Below, in pieces: positions 7,307-17,131 of a stretch of DNA of 42,914 bases. The position numbers and the translations under genes were made by a program. The stretch comes from Gallibacter sp963558965 (GTDB lineage Bacteria > Bacillota > Clostridia > Peptostreptococcales > Anaerovoracaceae), in contig CAUWIT010000017.1 of assembly GCA_963558965.1 (NCBI GenBank), positions 1-42,914 of the forward strand. Reading direction: 5' to 3'. Numbering within the stretch: the first letter of the stretch is position 1; each line of letters opens with the position of its first letter. The notes under the pieces were generated by a model. That model had not been told where the DNA came from. It ran no database searches and worked only from the letters and a program-made list of their open reading frames with translations.

Positions 7307-9307
7307 ATGAAGTACGTTAAAGTTGTAATAGACAATAAAAGCGATTATACAGATACTTTTTATACTTACGGTTGTAAATTTGAAAACATAGAAGTAGGTA
7401 AAAAAGTAACTGTACCATTTGGAAAATCTAACAAGGAAAAAGACGCTTACGTATTTCATGTTATGGACCAAATTGATGAACAATTTGAAAATTTAAAATA
7501 CGTTTCATCTATAGATGAGGATGTCTATCTGACAAAAGAGCAGATAGACACCTGCATCTGGATGAGAAAAAGATATTTTTGTAGGTATATAGAATGTGTA
7601 AAATTATTTTTACCAACTGGTAAAAAACCAAAAATAAGAAAAGTAACAGAAGTTATAAATGATTTTGAAGGTGAAAAACAAGATATAAAAGTTTTAACAC
7701 CTGAACAGTCTTTAGCACTGGCTAAGATAAACGGTGCTATTGAAGCAGAACAAAAAAAGATTTTTTTAGTTGAAGGAGTTACAGGCAGCGGCAAAACTGA
7801 AATATATATGAGAGCCGCAAAAAAATGTTTGGACAAAGGCAAAAATGTAATTGTATTAGTGCCTGAAGTATCTTTAACTAAACAGATAACAGATAGATTT
7901 ATAGGTAGATTTGGTAGAGATAAGGTTGCTATTTTACATAGCAAATTGTCACAAAGCGAAAGATATGACCAGTGGCAAAAAATTAGGAATGGCGGATCGC
8001 GCATTATTATAGGTGCTAGATTAGCCGTTTTTTCGCCTTTACAAAACATCGGTTTAATCGTTTTAGATGAAGAACACGAACCGACTTATAAATCTGATAT
8101 GACACCTAAATACGATACTATAGAAGTAGCTATTAAAAGAGCGAGAGCGTACAATGGTATAGTTATTTTAGGAAGCGCAACACCATCTGTAGTTAGTAAC
8201 TACAGAGCAGAAAAAGGAATTTACGATAAAATTAGATTGAAAAACAGATACAACAATGTAATGCTTCCCGAAGTTTTTATAGAGGATATGAGAGAAGAAC
8301 TAAAAGAAGGTAACAGGTCTGTTTTCAGTAAAAGATTGTATGATGAAATAACAAATGTTTTAAGTGAAAAAAAACAAGTTATTTTAATGATAAATAAGAG
8401 AGGATATTCTTCCTTTGTTTCTTGTAGAAGTTGTGGTTACGTAATTAAATGCGATAAGTGTGACATAGCGATGACCTACCACAAAGGCGATGAGAAAATG
8501 ACATGTCATTACTGCGGTAAAAGCACTGCCATTCCTGATGTATGTCCTAAATGCGGCAGCAAATATATAAAGCATTTTGGAGCAGGGACGGAAAAGGTGC
8601 TAGAGGAGACACAAAAGTTATTTCCCAATGCAGTTTGTGCAAAGGTTGACTTTGATACAGGCAAAAAAAAGGGAGAAATAAATAAGATATTAACAGCTTT
8701 TGGCAAAGGAAAAATAGATATTTTGGTAGGTACTCAGCTAATAGGCAAGGGGATAGACTACAAAAACGTTGATTTGGTAGGGATTATGGCTGCAGAGGCC
8801 ACATTAAATGTACCCGATTACAGGTCGTCTGAGAGAACTTTTCAGATGATAACTCAAGCTGCCGGCAGAACTGGTAGAGGCGACAAGAGAGGCAAGGTAA
8901 TAGTGCAAACTTATCAACCTGATAATTTCGCCATAATAAGCGGCGCTAATCAGGATAACAAAGCCTTTTACGACAGGGAAATCCTTATAAGACAACTTCT
9001 AAATTATCCGCCTTTTGGAACATTTGCACAGGTGAGTATCTTAGGTAAAAATAAAGACGATGTTAGAAATATAGCTAGCTTGTGGAGACGAAAAATAAGA
9101 AAAATTTTTGGCAACGGCGTTTTTATCGGTGAAAAAGCAATTGACGGTGATAAGAATTTTCGAATCACCTTTTTAATAAAATTTGAAGATGAAAAGAAAA
9201 AGTTATTTATAAGTATGGCTGAAAAGGTAAAAGAGCAACTGAGAGAAAGTAAAACAAAAGTTAGTTCGATTATCGATATCAATCCATACAGTACATGGAG
9301 GAACTAA
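7307..9307 (+). CDS. priA: Primosomal helicase PriA
   Basis: 666 residues, somewhat shorter than the common 730-800. PriA restarts stalled replication forks by unwinding DNA and loading the primosome. A short 3'-DNA-binding domain (1-110) precedes the helicase core with Walker A GVTGSGKTE (about 157-165) and DEEH (LDEEHEPTYK). Eight cysteines of the zinc insert follow: CRSCG, CDKC, CHYCG and CPKCG. GTQLIGKGIDYKNV and TQAAGRTGRG are helicase motifs V and VI. The start lies 15 bases after asnA, with a GGAG site. def follows after 2 bases. Confidence 0.96.
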   Translation: MKYVKVVIDNKSDYTDTFYTYGCKFENIEVGKKVTVPFGKSNKEKDAYVFHVMDQIDEQFENLKYVSSIDEDVYLTKEQIDTCIWMRKRYFCRYIECVKLFLPTGKKPKIRKVTEVINDFEGEKQDIKVLTPEQSLALAKINGAIEAEQKKIFLVEGVTGSGKTEIYMRAAKKCLDKGKNVIVLVPEVSLTKQITDRFIGRFGRDKVAILHSKLSQSERYDQWQKIRNGGSRIIIGARLAVFSPLQNIGLIVLDEEHEPTYKSDMTPKYDTIEVAIKRARAYNGIVILGSATPSVVSNYRAEKGIYDKIRLKNRYNNVMLPEVFIEDMREELKEGNRSVFSKRLYDEITNVLSEKKQVILMINKRGYSSFVSCRSCGYVIKCDKCDIAMTYHKGDEKMTCHYCGKSTAIPDVCPKCGSKYIKHFGAGTEKVLEETQKLFPNAVCAKVDFDTGKKKGEINKILTAFGKGKIDILVGTQLIGKGIDYKNVDLVGIMAAEATLNVPDYRSSERTFQMITQAAGRTGRGDKRGKVIVQTYQPDNFAIISGANQDNKAFYDREILIRQLLNYPPFGTFAQVSILGKNKDDVRNIASLWRRKIRKIFGNGVFIGEKAIDGDKNFRITFLIKFEDEKKKLFISMAEKVKEQLRESKTKVSSIIDINPYSTWRN

Positions 9308-9309
9308 AA

Positions 9310-9786
9310 ATGGCACTAAGAAATGTAGTTAAAAGAGGCGACGCAATTTTAGCTAGAAAATGTAGAGAAGTTACAGAAATAAACGAAAGAATTATAACGT
9401 TATTAGACGATATGGCTGAAACTATGCACGAAGATATGGGTGTAGGCATTGCAGCACCACAGGTTGGAGTTGCAAGAAGAGTTTGTATTATCGAGCCATC
9501 AGAAGACAGATTTGTTGAAATGATAAACCCTGAAATTTTAGAATCAGAAGGGGAACAACTTTCAGTTGAAGGGTGCTTAAGTGTGCCAGGTCTTATTGGT
9601 GATGTAGTAAGACCAGCTAGAATTAAGGTTAAATACTTAAACAGAAAAGGCGAAGAAATCATCGAAGAATTTACAGATTTTGAAGCTATTGTAGCATCAC
9701 ATGAAATGGATCACCTTGAAGGTATACTTTATGTTGATAAAGCTACAAATATTAGAGATGCCGCAATGGAGGAAGGTGAGCAATAA
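9310..9786 (+). CDS. def: Peptide deformylase
   Basis: 158 residues. It removes the N-formyl group from new proteins and acts with the fmt product next door. All three metal-site motifs are present: GVGIAAPQ (45-51), EGCLS with Cys89, and HEMDH with His131, Glu132 and His135. ATG 9310 is chosen over an upstream in-frame start at 9295: the GGAGG at 9298-9302 lies eight bases before ATG 9310, and the protein then begins at the expected MALRNVV. The stop codon overlaps the fmt start by one base. Confidence 0.96.
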   Translation: MALRNVVKRGDAILARKCREVTEINERIITLLDDMAETMHEDMGVGIAAPQVGVARRVCIIEPSEDRFVEMINPEILESEGEQLSVEGCLSVPGLIGDVVRPARIKVKYLNRKGEEIIEEFTDFEAIVASHEMDHLEGILYVDKATNIRDAAMEEGEQ

Positions 9787-10715
9787 TGAAAATCGTTTAT
9801 ATGGGAACTCCTGATTTTGCCGTACCAGCTTTAGAGGAAATTGTAAAAGCTGGACATGAGGTAGGATATGTTGTAAGCCAGCCTGATGCAGCAAAAGACA
9901 GAGGTAAAAAACTAAAGCCAACACAAGTAAAAGCAAAAGCTTTGGAATTAGGCCTTGAAGTTTTGCAACCGGAAAAAATAAAGGGAAACGATGAATTTTT
10001 CCAAACTTTAAAATCATATGCACCAGACTTAATAGTCGTTGCAGCTTACGGAAAATTGATTCCTAAAAATATTTTAGATTTACCAAAATACGGATGTGTA
10101 AATATACACGGATCTATTTTGCCAAGATGGAGAGGAGCAGCGCCTATTCAGTGGTCTGTTATTGCAGGAGATGAAGAAACAGGCGTAACCCTTATGTATA
10201 TGGCCGAAGGCCTTGATACAGGCGATATGATCGCTAAGGCATATACAAAAACAGCAGGTAAAACTAGTGGAGATTTACACGATGAGCTAGCAAAACTAGG
10301 TGCTGAGTTATTAGTATCAAAATTACCTGACTTTGAAAATGGCAATATAAGTGCACAAAAACAAAATGACCAAGAGTCTTGTTATGCTCCTATGCTAAGC
10401 AAAAAAGACGGTATTATGGACTTTACTAAATCAGCTAAGGAAATGGAATGTGCAATTAGAGGTCTTAGCCCATGGCCAGGTGCTTTTACTTACCTAAATG
10501 GAGAAATATTTAAAGTTTGGGAAGCAGAGGCTCTAGATGAAAAAACAGGTAAAGAGCCAGGTAGCGTACTTGAAGTATCAAAGGAAGGTATAAAAATTGC
10601 CACAGGCGATGGTATATTATTAGCTAAAATGATACAAGTACCAGGCAAAAAAAAGATGTATGTGCAGGATTATATAAAAGGCAATAATATTGAAATAGGC
10701 ACAATTTTAGGATAA
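9786..10715 (+). CDS. fmt: Methionyl-tRNA formyltransferase
   Basis: 309 residues. It formylates initiator Met-tRNA with 10-formyltetrahydrofolate. The N-terminal MKIVYMGTPDFAVPALE, the catalytic block NIHGSILPRWRGAAPIQWSV with its Asn and His, and GEEDTG-type DEETGVTLMYMAEGLDTGDM are diagnostic. The C-terminal OB-fold domain recognises the tRNA acceptor. The ATG overlaps the def stop (TAATG), so translation of the pair is coupled. A 70-base gap separates it from rsmB. Confidence 0.96.
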   Translation: MKIVYMGTPDFAVPALEEIVKAGHEVGYVVSQPDAAKDRGKKLKPTQVKAKALELGLEVLQPEKIKGNDEFFQTLKSYAPDLIVVAAYGKLIPKNILDLPKYGCVNIHGSILPRWRGAAPIQWSVIAGDEETGVTLMYMAEGLDTGDMIAKAYTKTAGKTSGDLHDELAKLGAELLVSKLPDFENGNISAQKQNDQESCYAPMLSKKDGIMDFTKSAKEMECAIRGLSPWPGAFTYLNGEIFKVWEAEALDEKTGKEPGSVLEVSKEGIKIATGDGILLAKMIQVPGKKKMYVQDYIKGNNIEIGTILG

Positions 10716-10785
10716 AATGTTTTAATAGGACAAATATAATATTTTGTACAGTTATTTAGATTTATTGCAATTAGAGGAATAAATT

Positions 10786-12069
10786 ATGGATAAAAACAGA
10801 AAAACAGCTTATAGCGTACTTATGGCTATTGAAATTAAAAAACAGTATTCAAATATAGCTTTAAATAATCATATAAGGAGAGAAAAACCAGACTCTCCTG
10901 CTTTTGTGCGTGAACTTGTATATGGAGTTTTGGAAAACAAAAAACTTTTGGATTATATTATCTCAAAACTGATTACAGGTAAAATTAAAAATGTAAGGAC
11001 GCCAGACTTGGTTATTTTAAGAATGGGCATTTATCAAATTGCAAAGATGTCTTCGGTGCCTGAGTATGCAGCGGTTGACGAGTCTGTGCAAATGGCAAAA
11101 AAATACTGTAGAGGCAGAGAAAAATTTATCAATGGAGTTTTAAGATCTTATATAAGAGATAGACATAGCATAATTTTACCGGACAAAGATAACGATATTG
11201 CAAAATACTTATCTGTTAGATATTCATACGAGGAGTGGATCGTAAAATTATGGCTTGAAGTTTATGATACTAAATTTGTAGAAGAACTTTTAAAGGCAGG
11301 TAACGAAACTCCACCGACAACAATAAGAGTTAACAAAGTTAAGGCTATAAAAAGCGATGTAAAAGAAAAACTTTTGCAGGCAGGTTTTGAAGTTTATGAT
11401 GCCGAATTAGCACAATCAGCTTTAAATGTAAAAGGTGAAGGCTTACTTGATACTGATATGTACAAAAATGGAGAATTTTCAGTGCAAGATGAAGCTTCAC
11501 AGCTAGTGACACAATATTTAAAACCAGAGCCTACAGATTTTATTATAGATGTATGTGCTGCACCTGGAGGTAAAACTCTTGCGGCAGCAGAAAAAATGCA
11601 TAACAAGGGATGTATTTTAGCACAAGATGTATATAGCAGAAAAGTTGCAGGCATTGAAAATGAAGCTAAAAGACTTGGGCTTTCAAATGTGGATACATTT
11701 ACTTGGGACGCATCAAAGGTAAGAGAAAAATATATTGGAAAGGCCGATAAGGTTATAGTTGATGCACCATGTTCAGGACTTGGAGTTATTAGACGTAAAC
11801 CAGAAATCAAGTACAAAAAGAACAATGATGAAATGGCTATGTTGCCAGTAAAGCAAATGGCTATTTTAGAAGCATCATCACAATATATAAGAGAAGGGGG
11901 TACATTACTTTACAGCACATGTACTATAAACCCTTACGAAAATGAACGTGTGGTTAGCGACTTTGTTAGAAAAAACCCACAGTTCATTATTGAAAAAGCA
12001 GTGCAGTTACTACCAAACGTAAATAAGACAGACGGATTTTATATTAGTGTGTTAAAAAGAAAGGCATAG
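10786..12069 (+). CDS. rsmB: 16S rRNA (cytosine-967-C5)-methyltransferase RsmB
   Basis: 427 residues: an N-terminal NusB-like RNA-binding domain (about 1-130, including the ELVYGVLENKKLLDYI helix) and a SAM-dependent Rossmann domain with APGGKT. The two catalytic cysteines are in DAPCSGLG and STCTINPYENE. It methylates C967 of 16S rRNA. The def-fmt-rsmB-prpC-prkC-rsgA-rpe order is a well-known Gram-positive arrangement. An AGAGGAAT site precedes the ATG, and prpC follows after three bases. Confidence 0.95.
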   Translation: MDKNRKTAYSVLMAIEIKKQYSNIALNNHIRREKPDSPAFVRELVYGVLENKKLLDYIISKLITGKIKNVRTPDLVILRMGIYQIAKMSSVPEYAAVDESVQMAKKYCRGREKFINGVLRSYIRDRHSIILPDKDNDIAKYLSVRYSYEEWIVKLWLEVYDTKFVEELLKAGNETPPTTIRVNKVKAIKSDVKEKLLQAGFEVYDAELAQSALNVKGEGLLDTDMYKNGEFSVQDEASQLVTQYLKPEPTDFIIDVCAAPGGKTLAAAEKMHNKGCILAQDVYSRKVAGIENEAKRLGLSNVDTFTWDASKVREKYIGKADKVIVDAPCSGLGVIRRKPEIKYKKNNDEMAMLPVKQMAILEASSQYIREGGTLLYSTCTINPYENERVVSDFVRKNPQFIIEKAVQLLPNVNKTDGFYISVLKRKA

Positions 12070-12072
12070 AAC

Positions 12073-12813
12073 ATGATTTGTGTAGGCTTTAAAAGTGACA
12101 GAGGAGCAATAAGAAAAAACAACGAAGACTCGTGTTTTGTTATGCCAAAAGAGCATATTTATATGGTAGCCGATGGAGTTGGTGGCAACAATGCTGGAGA
12201 AACAGCAAGTAGTATGGCAGTAACAACTATTGCAGAATATGTCAAAGAAAAACCCATAAAAAAATTAAAATCACAAAAAGATATATATTATTATTTGAAC
12301 AGTTGCGTAGAAATAGCTAATAAAAAAATAAGAAAATGCGCAATTGAAAATCCGGAACATAGGGGAATGGCAACTACATTGGTCCTGTGTTACATAAGAG
12401 AAAACATGGCATATTTTGCTAATGCAGGAGATAGTAGAGCATATCTTTACAGGGATAAAAAGCTATTTCAAATAACAGAAGACCACAGTTATGTAAATGA
12501 ACTTGTGAAAAAAGGTGCTTTAACTTATGAAGAGGCTATAAATCATGAAAATAGCAATATGATAACTAAAGCATTAGGTGCAGAAGCAACGGTAAATGCC
12601 GATTTGTATCAGATGGAGCTTAAAGAAAATGATCTTATTTTGTTGTGCACAGATGGTCTTTACGGTTCATTAGAAGATGGAGAAATCAGTGAAGCTATGG
12701 ATTATGAATCAAATATGCTTCATTTATCAGAAATATTAATAAATAGAGCAAATATGCATAACAGCAAAGATAATGTTACAGCAGTTTGCTTAAAGGTTGA
12801 AGGAGGATGTTAG
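12073..12813 (+). CDS. prpC: PP2C-type Ser/Thr protein phosphatase PrpC/Stp
   Basis: 246 residues with the PP2C metal motifs: GAIRKNNEDSC, VADGVGGNNAGE, ANAGDSRAYL, ITEDHSYVNELV and LLCTDGLYG. It removes phosphate from PrkC and its targets, counteracting the kinase encoded directly downstream. The protein is cytoplasmic with no membrane segment. Its stop codon lies within the leader of prkC, whose AGGAGG is formed by the last codons of this gene. Confidence 0.94.
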   Translation: MICVGFKSDRGAIRKNNEDSCFVMPKEHIYMVADGVGGNNAGETASSMAVTTIAEYVKEKPIKKLKSQKDIYYYLNSCVEIANKKIRKCAIENPEHRGMATTLVLCYIRENMAYFANAGDSRAYLYRDKKLFQITEDHSYVNELVKKGALTYEEAINHENSNMITKALGAEATVNADLYQMELKENDLILLCTDGLYGSLEDGEISEAMDYESNMLHLSEILINRANMHNSKDNVTAVCLKVEGGC

Positions 12814-12817
12814 TAGG

Positions 12818-14755
12818 ATGAGTAATAACAATGTTCTTGCCGGCAGATATGAGCTTATTGAAAAAATAGGCGACGGTGGCATGGCAATTGTATACAAGGC
12901 AAAATGTAGAGTATTAAAACGTTTTGTTGCAATTAAAATTTTGAAACCCGAATTTACACAAGATGCAAAATTCGTAGAAAATTTTAGAAGAGAATCTCAT
13001 GCGGCAGCAAGCCTATCGCATCCTAATATTGTAAGTATTTACGATGTTGGGCAGGAAGGCAATATAAATTATATAGTAATGGAATTAGTTACAGGGATGA
13101 CTTTAAGCGAAATGATCAAAGCTCAGGCTCCTTTAGATTATAAAAAAGCCATTTCTATTACTAAACAAATAGCTGCAGGGCTATCAGCTGCTCATAAAAA
13201 AGGTATTGTACATAGAGATGTAAAGCCTCACAATATTTTAATTACAGAAGATGGTATTGCAAAAATCGCAGACTTTGGTATTGCAAAGGCTGTAACAAAT
13301 ACAACAATTGTAGATAGCACAAAAGATAATGTTATGGGTTCAGTTCATTACTTTTCACCTGAACAAGCAAAAGGTGGATATGTAGATGAAAAATCTGACA
13401 TATATTCATTGGGAATTGTGCTATTTGAAATGCTTACAGGTAAAGTTCCATTTGATGGAGAAAACCCTGTTGCTATTGCTCTAATGCAGATAAATGAAAA
13501 AATAACTCCGCCTTCAGTTTACAATCACAATATTCCACCAAGATTGGAAAACATCATCTTAAAGGCAACAGAAAAACAGCCATCTAAGAGATTTGCAACA
13601 GCAGATGAAATGATTGAAGCCTTGGAAGATTTGGAAACTGTTAACAGAGTTGTTGGTGATTCTGTTTACGCTGCAGCAGACAACTATGACAATCATGATT
13701 ATATAAATGATTATGATGATGAAGATGAGTACGAGGATGAGTACGAAGAAAAGAAAAAGCCTAAAAAGAAGAAAACAAAAAATAAATCCAAGAAGAAAAA
13801 AGGCTCTGGTGGAGGTAAAAAAGTCGGCATAATAGCTGGAGTAGTAGTGCTTATAGCTGCTATTTTAGGTGTGACATTTGCTACAGGACTATTTGATAAA
13901 AAGGATATAGAAGTACCAGATTTTAAAGGTATGACTATAGAAGAAGCAGAAGCCAAAGCAGATGATTTAGGTATTAAAGTCGAAATAGGCGATTATGAAT
14001 TTTCAAGTGAATACGACCAAGATGAAATTATGAGTCAAAATCCAGATGAAGGTGAAATGGTAGCAAAAGGAGATGTTGTTACTGTTGATATTTCAAAGGG
14101 TGAAGACAAAGGCGTTGTTCCAAATCTTATAGGTAAAAGCGAAAGCGAAGCTAAAGAGATGATAGAACAATATGGATACAAAGTTGGTAGTGTTACTGAA
14201 AAGGAAAGTGAAAAAACAAAGGGCACTGTATTAAGTCAGGACCCAAGTGCAGGCAGTGAAGTTTCTTCTGGATCAACTATTAACATCGTAATAAGTGATG
14301 GTAAAGGTAAGGAAAAAGTGGAAGTACCAAATTTATTAGGTATGAGTGAAGCTGCTGCTAAAAAAGCAATTAAAAATGCTGGATTTAAAGTTGGTAAAGT
14401 TTCAGAAGGTGTAAGTAGTTCATATGACGAAGGTGAAGTTATGTGGCAGGAATACAATTCAGGAACAAAACTTGAAAAAGGTGAAACAATAAATATTAGA
14501 ATAAGCAAAGGAAAAAGCTCAACAATAGAACTATATATCCCATTCCAGGATGCTGAAAACGAAGTGTTCCAAATGACAGTTACAGTTAACGATGACAATG
14601 GTACACGTAATCAAACTTACACATGTAATAAGTCAGATGGAGGTAAGGATATAAAAGTTCAGGGTACTGGTAAGGGTACTATTGTAGTAGTATTTGATGG
14701 CAGCCAAGAAATTATGAGAAGAGAAGTTGATTTTGCTTCAGGAGACGTTGGCTGA
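12818..14755 (+). CDS. prkC: PASTA-domain Ser/Thr protein kinase PrkC/StkP
   Basis: 645 residues from ATG 12818; a TTG at 12797 would add seven residues but overlaps the ribosome site AGGAGG (12801-12806). Kinase domain at about 8-270: glycine loop IGDGGMA, VAIKIL lysine, HRDVKPHN catalytic loop, DFG. An acidic then Lys-rich linker follows, a membrane segment at about 335-357 (VGIIAGVVVLIAAILGV), three PASTA repeats (each starting with a VP or VPN motif) and a C-terminal beta-rich domain. PASTA domains sense muropeptides or lipid II outside the cell. The kinase controls growth, division and, in relatives, spore germination. Confidence 0.96.
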   Translation: MSNNNVLAGRYELIEKIGDGGMAIVYKAKCRVLKRFVAIKILKPEFTQDAKFVENFRRESHAAASLSHPNIVSIYDVGQEGNINYIVMELVTGMTLSEMIKAQAPLDYKKAISITKQIAAGLSAAHKKGIVHRDVKPHNILITEDGIAKIADFGIAKAVTNTTIVDSTKDNVMGSVHYFSPEQAKGGYVDEKSDIYSLGIVLFEMLTGKVPFDGENPVAIALMQINEKITPPSVYNHNIPPRLENIILKATEKQPSKRFATADEMIEALEDLETVNRVVGDSVYAAADNYDNHDYINDYDDEDEYEDEYEEKKKPKKKKTKNKSKKKKGSGGGKKVGIIAGVVVLIAAILGVTFATGLFDKKDIEVPDFKGMTIEEAEAKADDLGIKVEIGDYEFSSEYDQDEIMSQNPDEGEMVAKGDVVTVDISKGEDKGVVPNLIGKSESEAKEMIEQYGYKVGSVTEKESEKTKGTVLSQDPSAGSEVSSGSTINIVISDGKGKEKVEVPNLLGMSEAAAKKAIKNAGFKVGKVSEGVSSSYDEGEVMWQEYNSGTKLEKGETINIRISKGKSSTIELYIPFQDAENEVFQMTVTVNDDNGTRNQTYTCNKSDGGKDIKVQGTGKGTIVVVFDGSQEIMRREVDFASGDVG

Positions 14756-15624
14756 TGGATGGATTGATAGTTAAAGGCATAGGTGGTTTTTACTATGTCA
14801 AAGACGGAAGCGGCAATGTAACACAATGCAGGGCGAGAGGCTCATTTAAAAACGAAGGCATCACGCCTTGTGTTGGCGATGAAGTTAGATTTGAAATATT
14901 GGAAGATAAAGATGGGATAGTTGAAGAAATCTATCCGAGAAAAAATATTTTTATCAGACCTCCAATTTCAAATGTAGATTTGATTGTTATAGTTATTGCA
15001 GCTACTAAACCAAAACCTAATATGTTTATTATCGATAGATTTTTAGTAATGGCTGAAAAAAGCAATACAGATATACTTTTGTGCATCAACAAAGTGGATG
15101 GTGCAAAGCCAAAAGAAATTGAAAAACTAAAGGAAATCTATGGTAATATATATGATATGGTATTTACAAGCGGTGTAACTTCAGAAGGTACTGAGGAATT
15201 AAAAGAACATCTAAAAGGCAAAAAGACAGCCTTTGCTGGACCTTCGGGAGTTGGTAAATCTACATTGATAAATTCTTTGCAGCCAGGATTTAATCTGGAG
15301 ATTGGCACTATAAGCAGTAAAACTAAAAGAGGTAGACATACGACTAGACATGTTGAAATATTTGATATGGATTTTGGTGGTATGATTTATGACACACCGG
15401 GTTTTACTTCATTTGATATTTTAGAGGCCTCAGAAGACGAATTGCAGCTTTTCTATCCTGAGATTGCAAAGTACAAAGGTCAGTGTAAATACGATGATTG
15501 TATGCATCTAAAAGAACCAGAGTGCAAAGTGATAGAAGCTTTGCAAAGAGGAGAAATTCATTCCTCAAGATATAATTCATACAAAGAACAAATTGAAGAA
15601 ATTAGAAATAGAAAAAAATATTAA
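14755..15624 (+). CDS. rsgA: Ribosome small-subunit-dependent GTPase RsgA
   Basis: 289 residues. This circularly permuted GTPase checks late 30S assembly. An N-terminal OB fold is followed by G4 (CINKVDG), G1 (GPSGVGKSTLIN), G3 (YDTPGFTS) and a C-terminal zinc site C-x(4)-C-x-H-x(5)-C in CKYDDCMHLKEPEC. The ATG overlaps the prkC stop (TGATG), so translation is coupled. Confidence 0.95.
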   Translation: MDGLIVKGIGGFYYVKDGSGNVTQCRARGSFKNEGITPCVGDEVRFEILEDKDGIVEEIYPRKNIFIRPPISNVDLIVIVIAATKPKPNMFIIDRFLVMAEKSNTDILLCINKVDGAKPKEIEKLKEIYGNIYDMVFTSGVTSEGTEELKEHLKGKKTAFAGPSGVGKSTLINSLQPGFNLEIGTISSKTKRGRHTTRHVEIFDMDFGGMIYDTPGFTSFDILEASEDELQLFYPEIAKYKGQCKYDDCMHLKEPECKVIEALQRGEIHSSRYNSYKEQIEEIRNRKKY

Positions 15625-15641
15625 AATATGAGGAGTTTTTT

Positions 15642-16304
15642 ATGAAAAAATTAGCACCATCGATTTTATCAGCAGATTTTTCAAAGCTAGGCGAAGATGT
15701 AAAAGTTATTGAAGAAGCAGGTGCACATATTATACATGTAGATGTAATGGATGGACATTTTGTTCCAAATATAAGTTATGGTGCAACTGTTATGAAGAGC
15801 CTAGTTGGCAAGACTAATATGCCTTTTGATGTGCATTTGATGATTGAAAATGCTGATAACTACATAGGTGATTTTGTTACTGAAAACACAGAATATATTA
15901 CAGTACATCAAGAAGCTTGTACTCATTTACACAGAACAGTACAGCTTATTAAGTCTCATGGTGTAAAAGCTGGAGTTGCAATTAATCCGGCAACACCTGT
16001 GTCAACTTTATCATGTATCTTAGATGAAGTTGATATGGTATTGGTAATGTCTGTTAATCCAGGTTTTGGTGGACAAAAGTATATTGAAAGCTGTCTAGAT
16101 AAGGTAAAAGAATTAGATAAAATCAGAAAAGATTTAAATCTTAAGTTTGAAATAGAAATAGATGGTGGTATAAATTTAGATAACATCTCAACTGTTATAG
16201 AAGCAGGCGTTGATATTGCAGTAGCTGGTTCAGCTGTATTTAAAGCTGAAGACGTGCCTGCAAGAGTTAGAGCTTTCAATGAAAAGTTAGGAAATTTAAA
16301 ATAA
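15642..16304 (+). CDS. rpe: Ribulose-phosphate 3-epimerase
   Basis: 220 residues, a (beta/alpha)8 barrel that interconverts ribulose 5-phosphate and xylulose 5-phosphate in the pentose phosphate pathway. Motifs: APSILSADFSKLGEDV, HVDVMDGHFVPN with the metal-binding His and Asp, VMSVNPGFGGQ, and EIDGGINLDN with the second catalytic Asp. ATG 15642 follows ATGAGGAGT. Next to rsgA, as in many Bacillota. Confidence 0.96.
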   Translation: MKKLAPSILSADFSKLGEDVKVIEEAGAHIIHVDVMDGHFVPNISYGATVMKSLVGKTNMPFDVHLMIENADNYIGDFVTENTEYITVHQEACTHLHRTVQLIKSHGVKAGVAINPATPVSTLSCILDEVDMVLVMSVNPGFGGQKYIESCLDKVKELDKIRKDLNLKFEIEIDGGINLDNISTVIEAGVDIAVAGSAVFKAEDVPARVRAFNEKLGNLK

Positions 16305-16313
16305 GGAGCTTCA

Positions 16314-17117
16314 ATGGAAATTAAAAATATTATTAAAGAACATATTGATTGGAGACATCAGATTTTTAAATTGGCCAAATCTGATTTAAGAAAAACTTAT
16401 AGCGGTGCAGCTTTAGGATGGGCATGGGCGGTTATTAAACCTACAGTAACTATTTTTATTTACTGGTTTGCTTTTTCATTTGGATTAAGATCCCATGCAG
16501 GTATAAAAGGTTTTCCATTTTTCCTATGGTTGATTGCTGGTATTATTTCATGGTTTTATATAAGTGAAATGTGGTCTGGTGGACCTAATGCCATGCGAAG
16601 GTATAAGTTTTTAATAACGAAGATGAAGTTTCCAACATCGACTATACCTACATTTGTAAGTCTGTCACATTTGGTAACTCATTGCATATTGCTTTTAATT
16701 GTAATGGTAATATATATTTTTGCAGGATATGGTGTTTCAATTTACTATATCCAGATACCGTTTTACATGTTGATGATGTTCCTATTTATGACAGGATGGT
16801 GTCTTTTCTCATCAGTTTTAGGAGCTATGAGTAAGGACTTTGCCAACCTTGTAAAATCATTTACTATGGCACTATTTTGGCTATCAGGTATAATGTTTGA
16901 TGTAAATGGTATGGGAAATGGTATTTTCCATAAGGTATTAATGGCTAATCCAGTTACATTTATAGTTGAAGGATATAGAAAATCATTTGTACATCACATA
17001 TGGTTCTTTGAAGAACCTAAAATACTGGCAATATTTTTAGTAGAATTAGTTATAGTTTGGTCTTTAGCAGTATTAATCTACAAGAGAATGAAAAAAGAAA
17101 TGCCAGATGTATTATAG
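16314..17117 (+). CDS. ABC-2 type permease of a cell-surface polysaccharide/teichoic acid exporter
   Basis: 267 residues with about six membrane segments. The opening (FKLAKSDLRKTYSGAALGWAWAVIKPTV) is typical of TagG/Wzm/RfbA permeases, which flip undecaprenyl-linked polymers outward. It starts nine bases after rpe and is followed after 14 bases by its ATPase. No glycosyltransferase or polymer-synthesis gene is nearby, so the substrate is unknown. TagG-like is as precise as the sequence allows. Confidence 0.87.
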   Translation: MEIKNIIKEHIDWRHQIFKLAKSDLRKTYSGAALGWAWAVIKPTVTIFIYWFAFSFGLRSHAGIKGFPFFLWLIAGIISWFYISEMWSGGPNAMRRYKFLITKMKFPTSTIPTFVSLSHLVTHCILLLIVMVIYIFAGYGVSIYYIQIPFYMLMMFLFMTGWCLFSSVLGAMSKDFANLVKSFTMALFWLSGIMFDVNGMGNGIFHKVLMANPVTFIVEGYRKSFVHHIWFFEEPKILAIFLVELVIVWSLAVLIYKRMKKEMPDVL

Positions 17118-17131
17118 GAGATTTTTAAAAT

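Noticed and set aside
7525..8049. 174-codon minus-strand frame opposite priA
   Set aside because: It lies wholly within priA, has no ribosome site and no recognisable motif; it mirrors the codon structure of priA.
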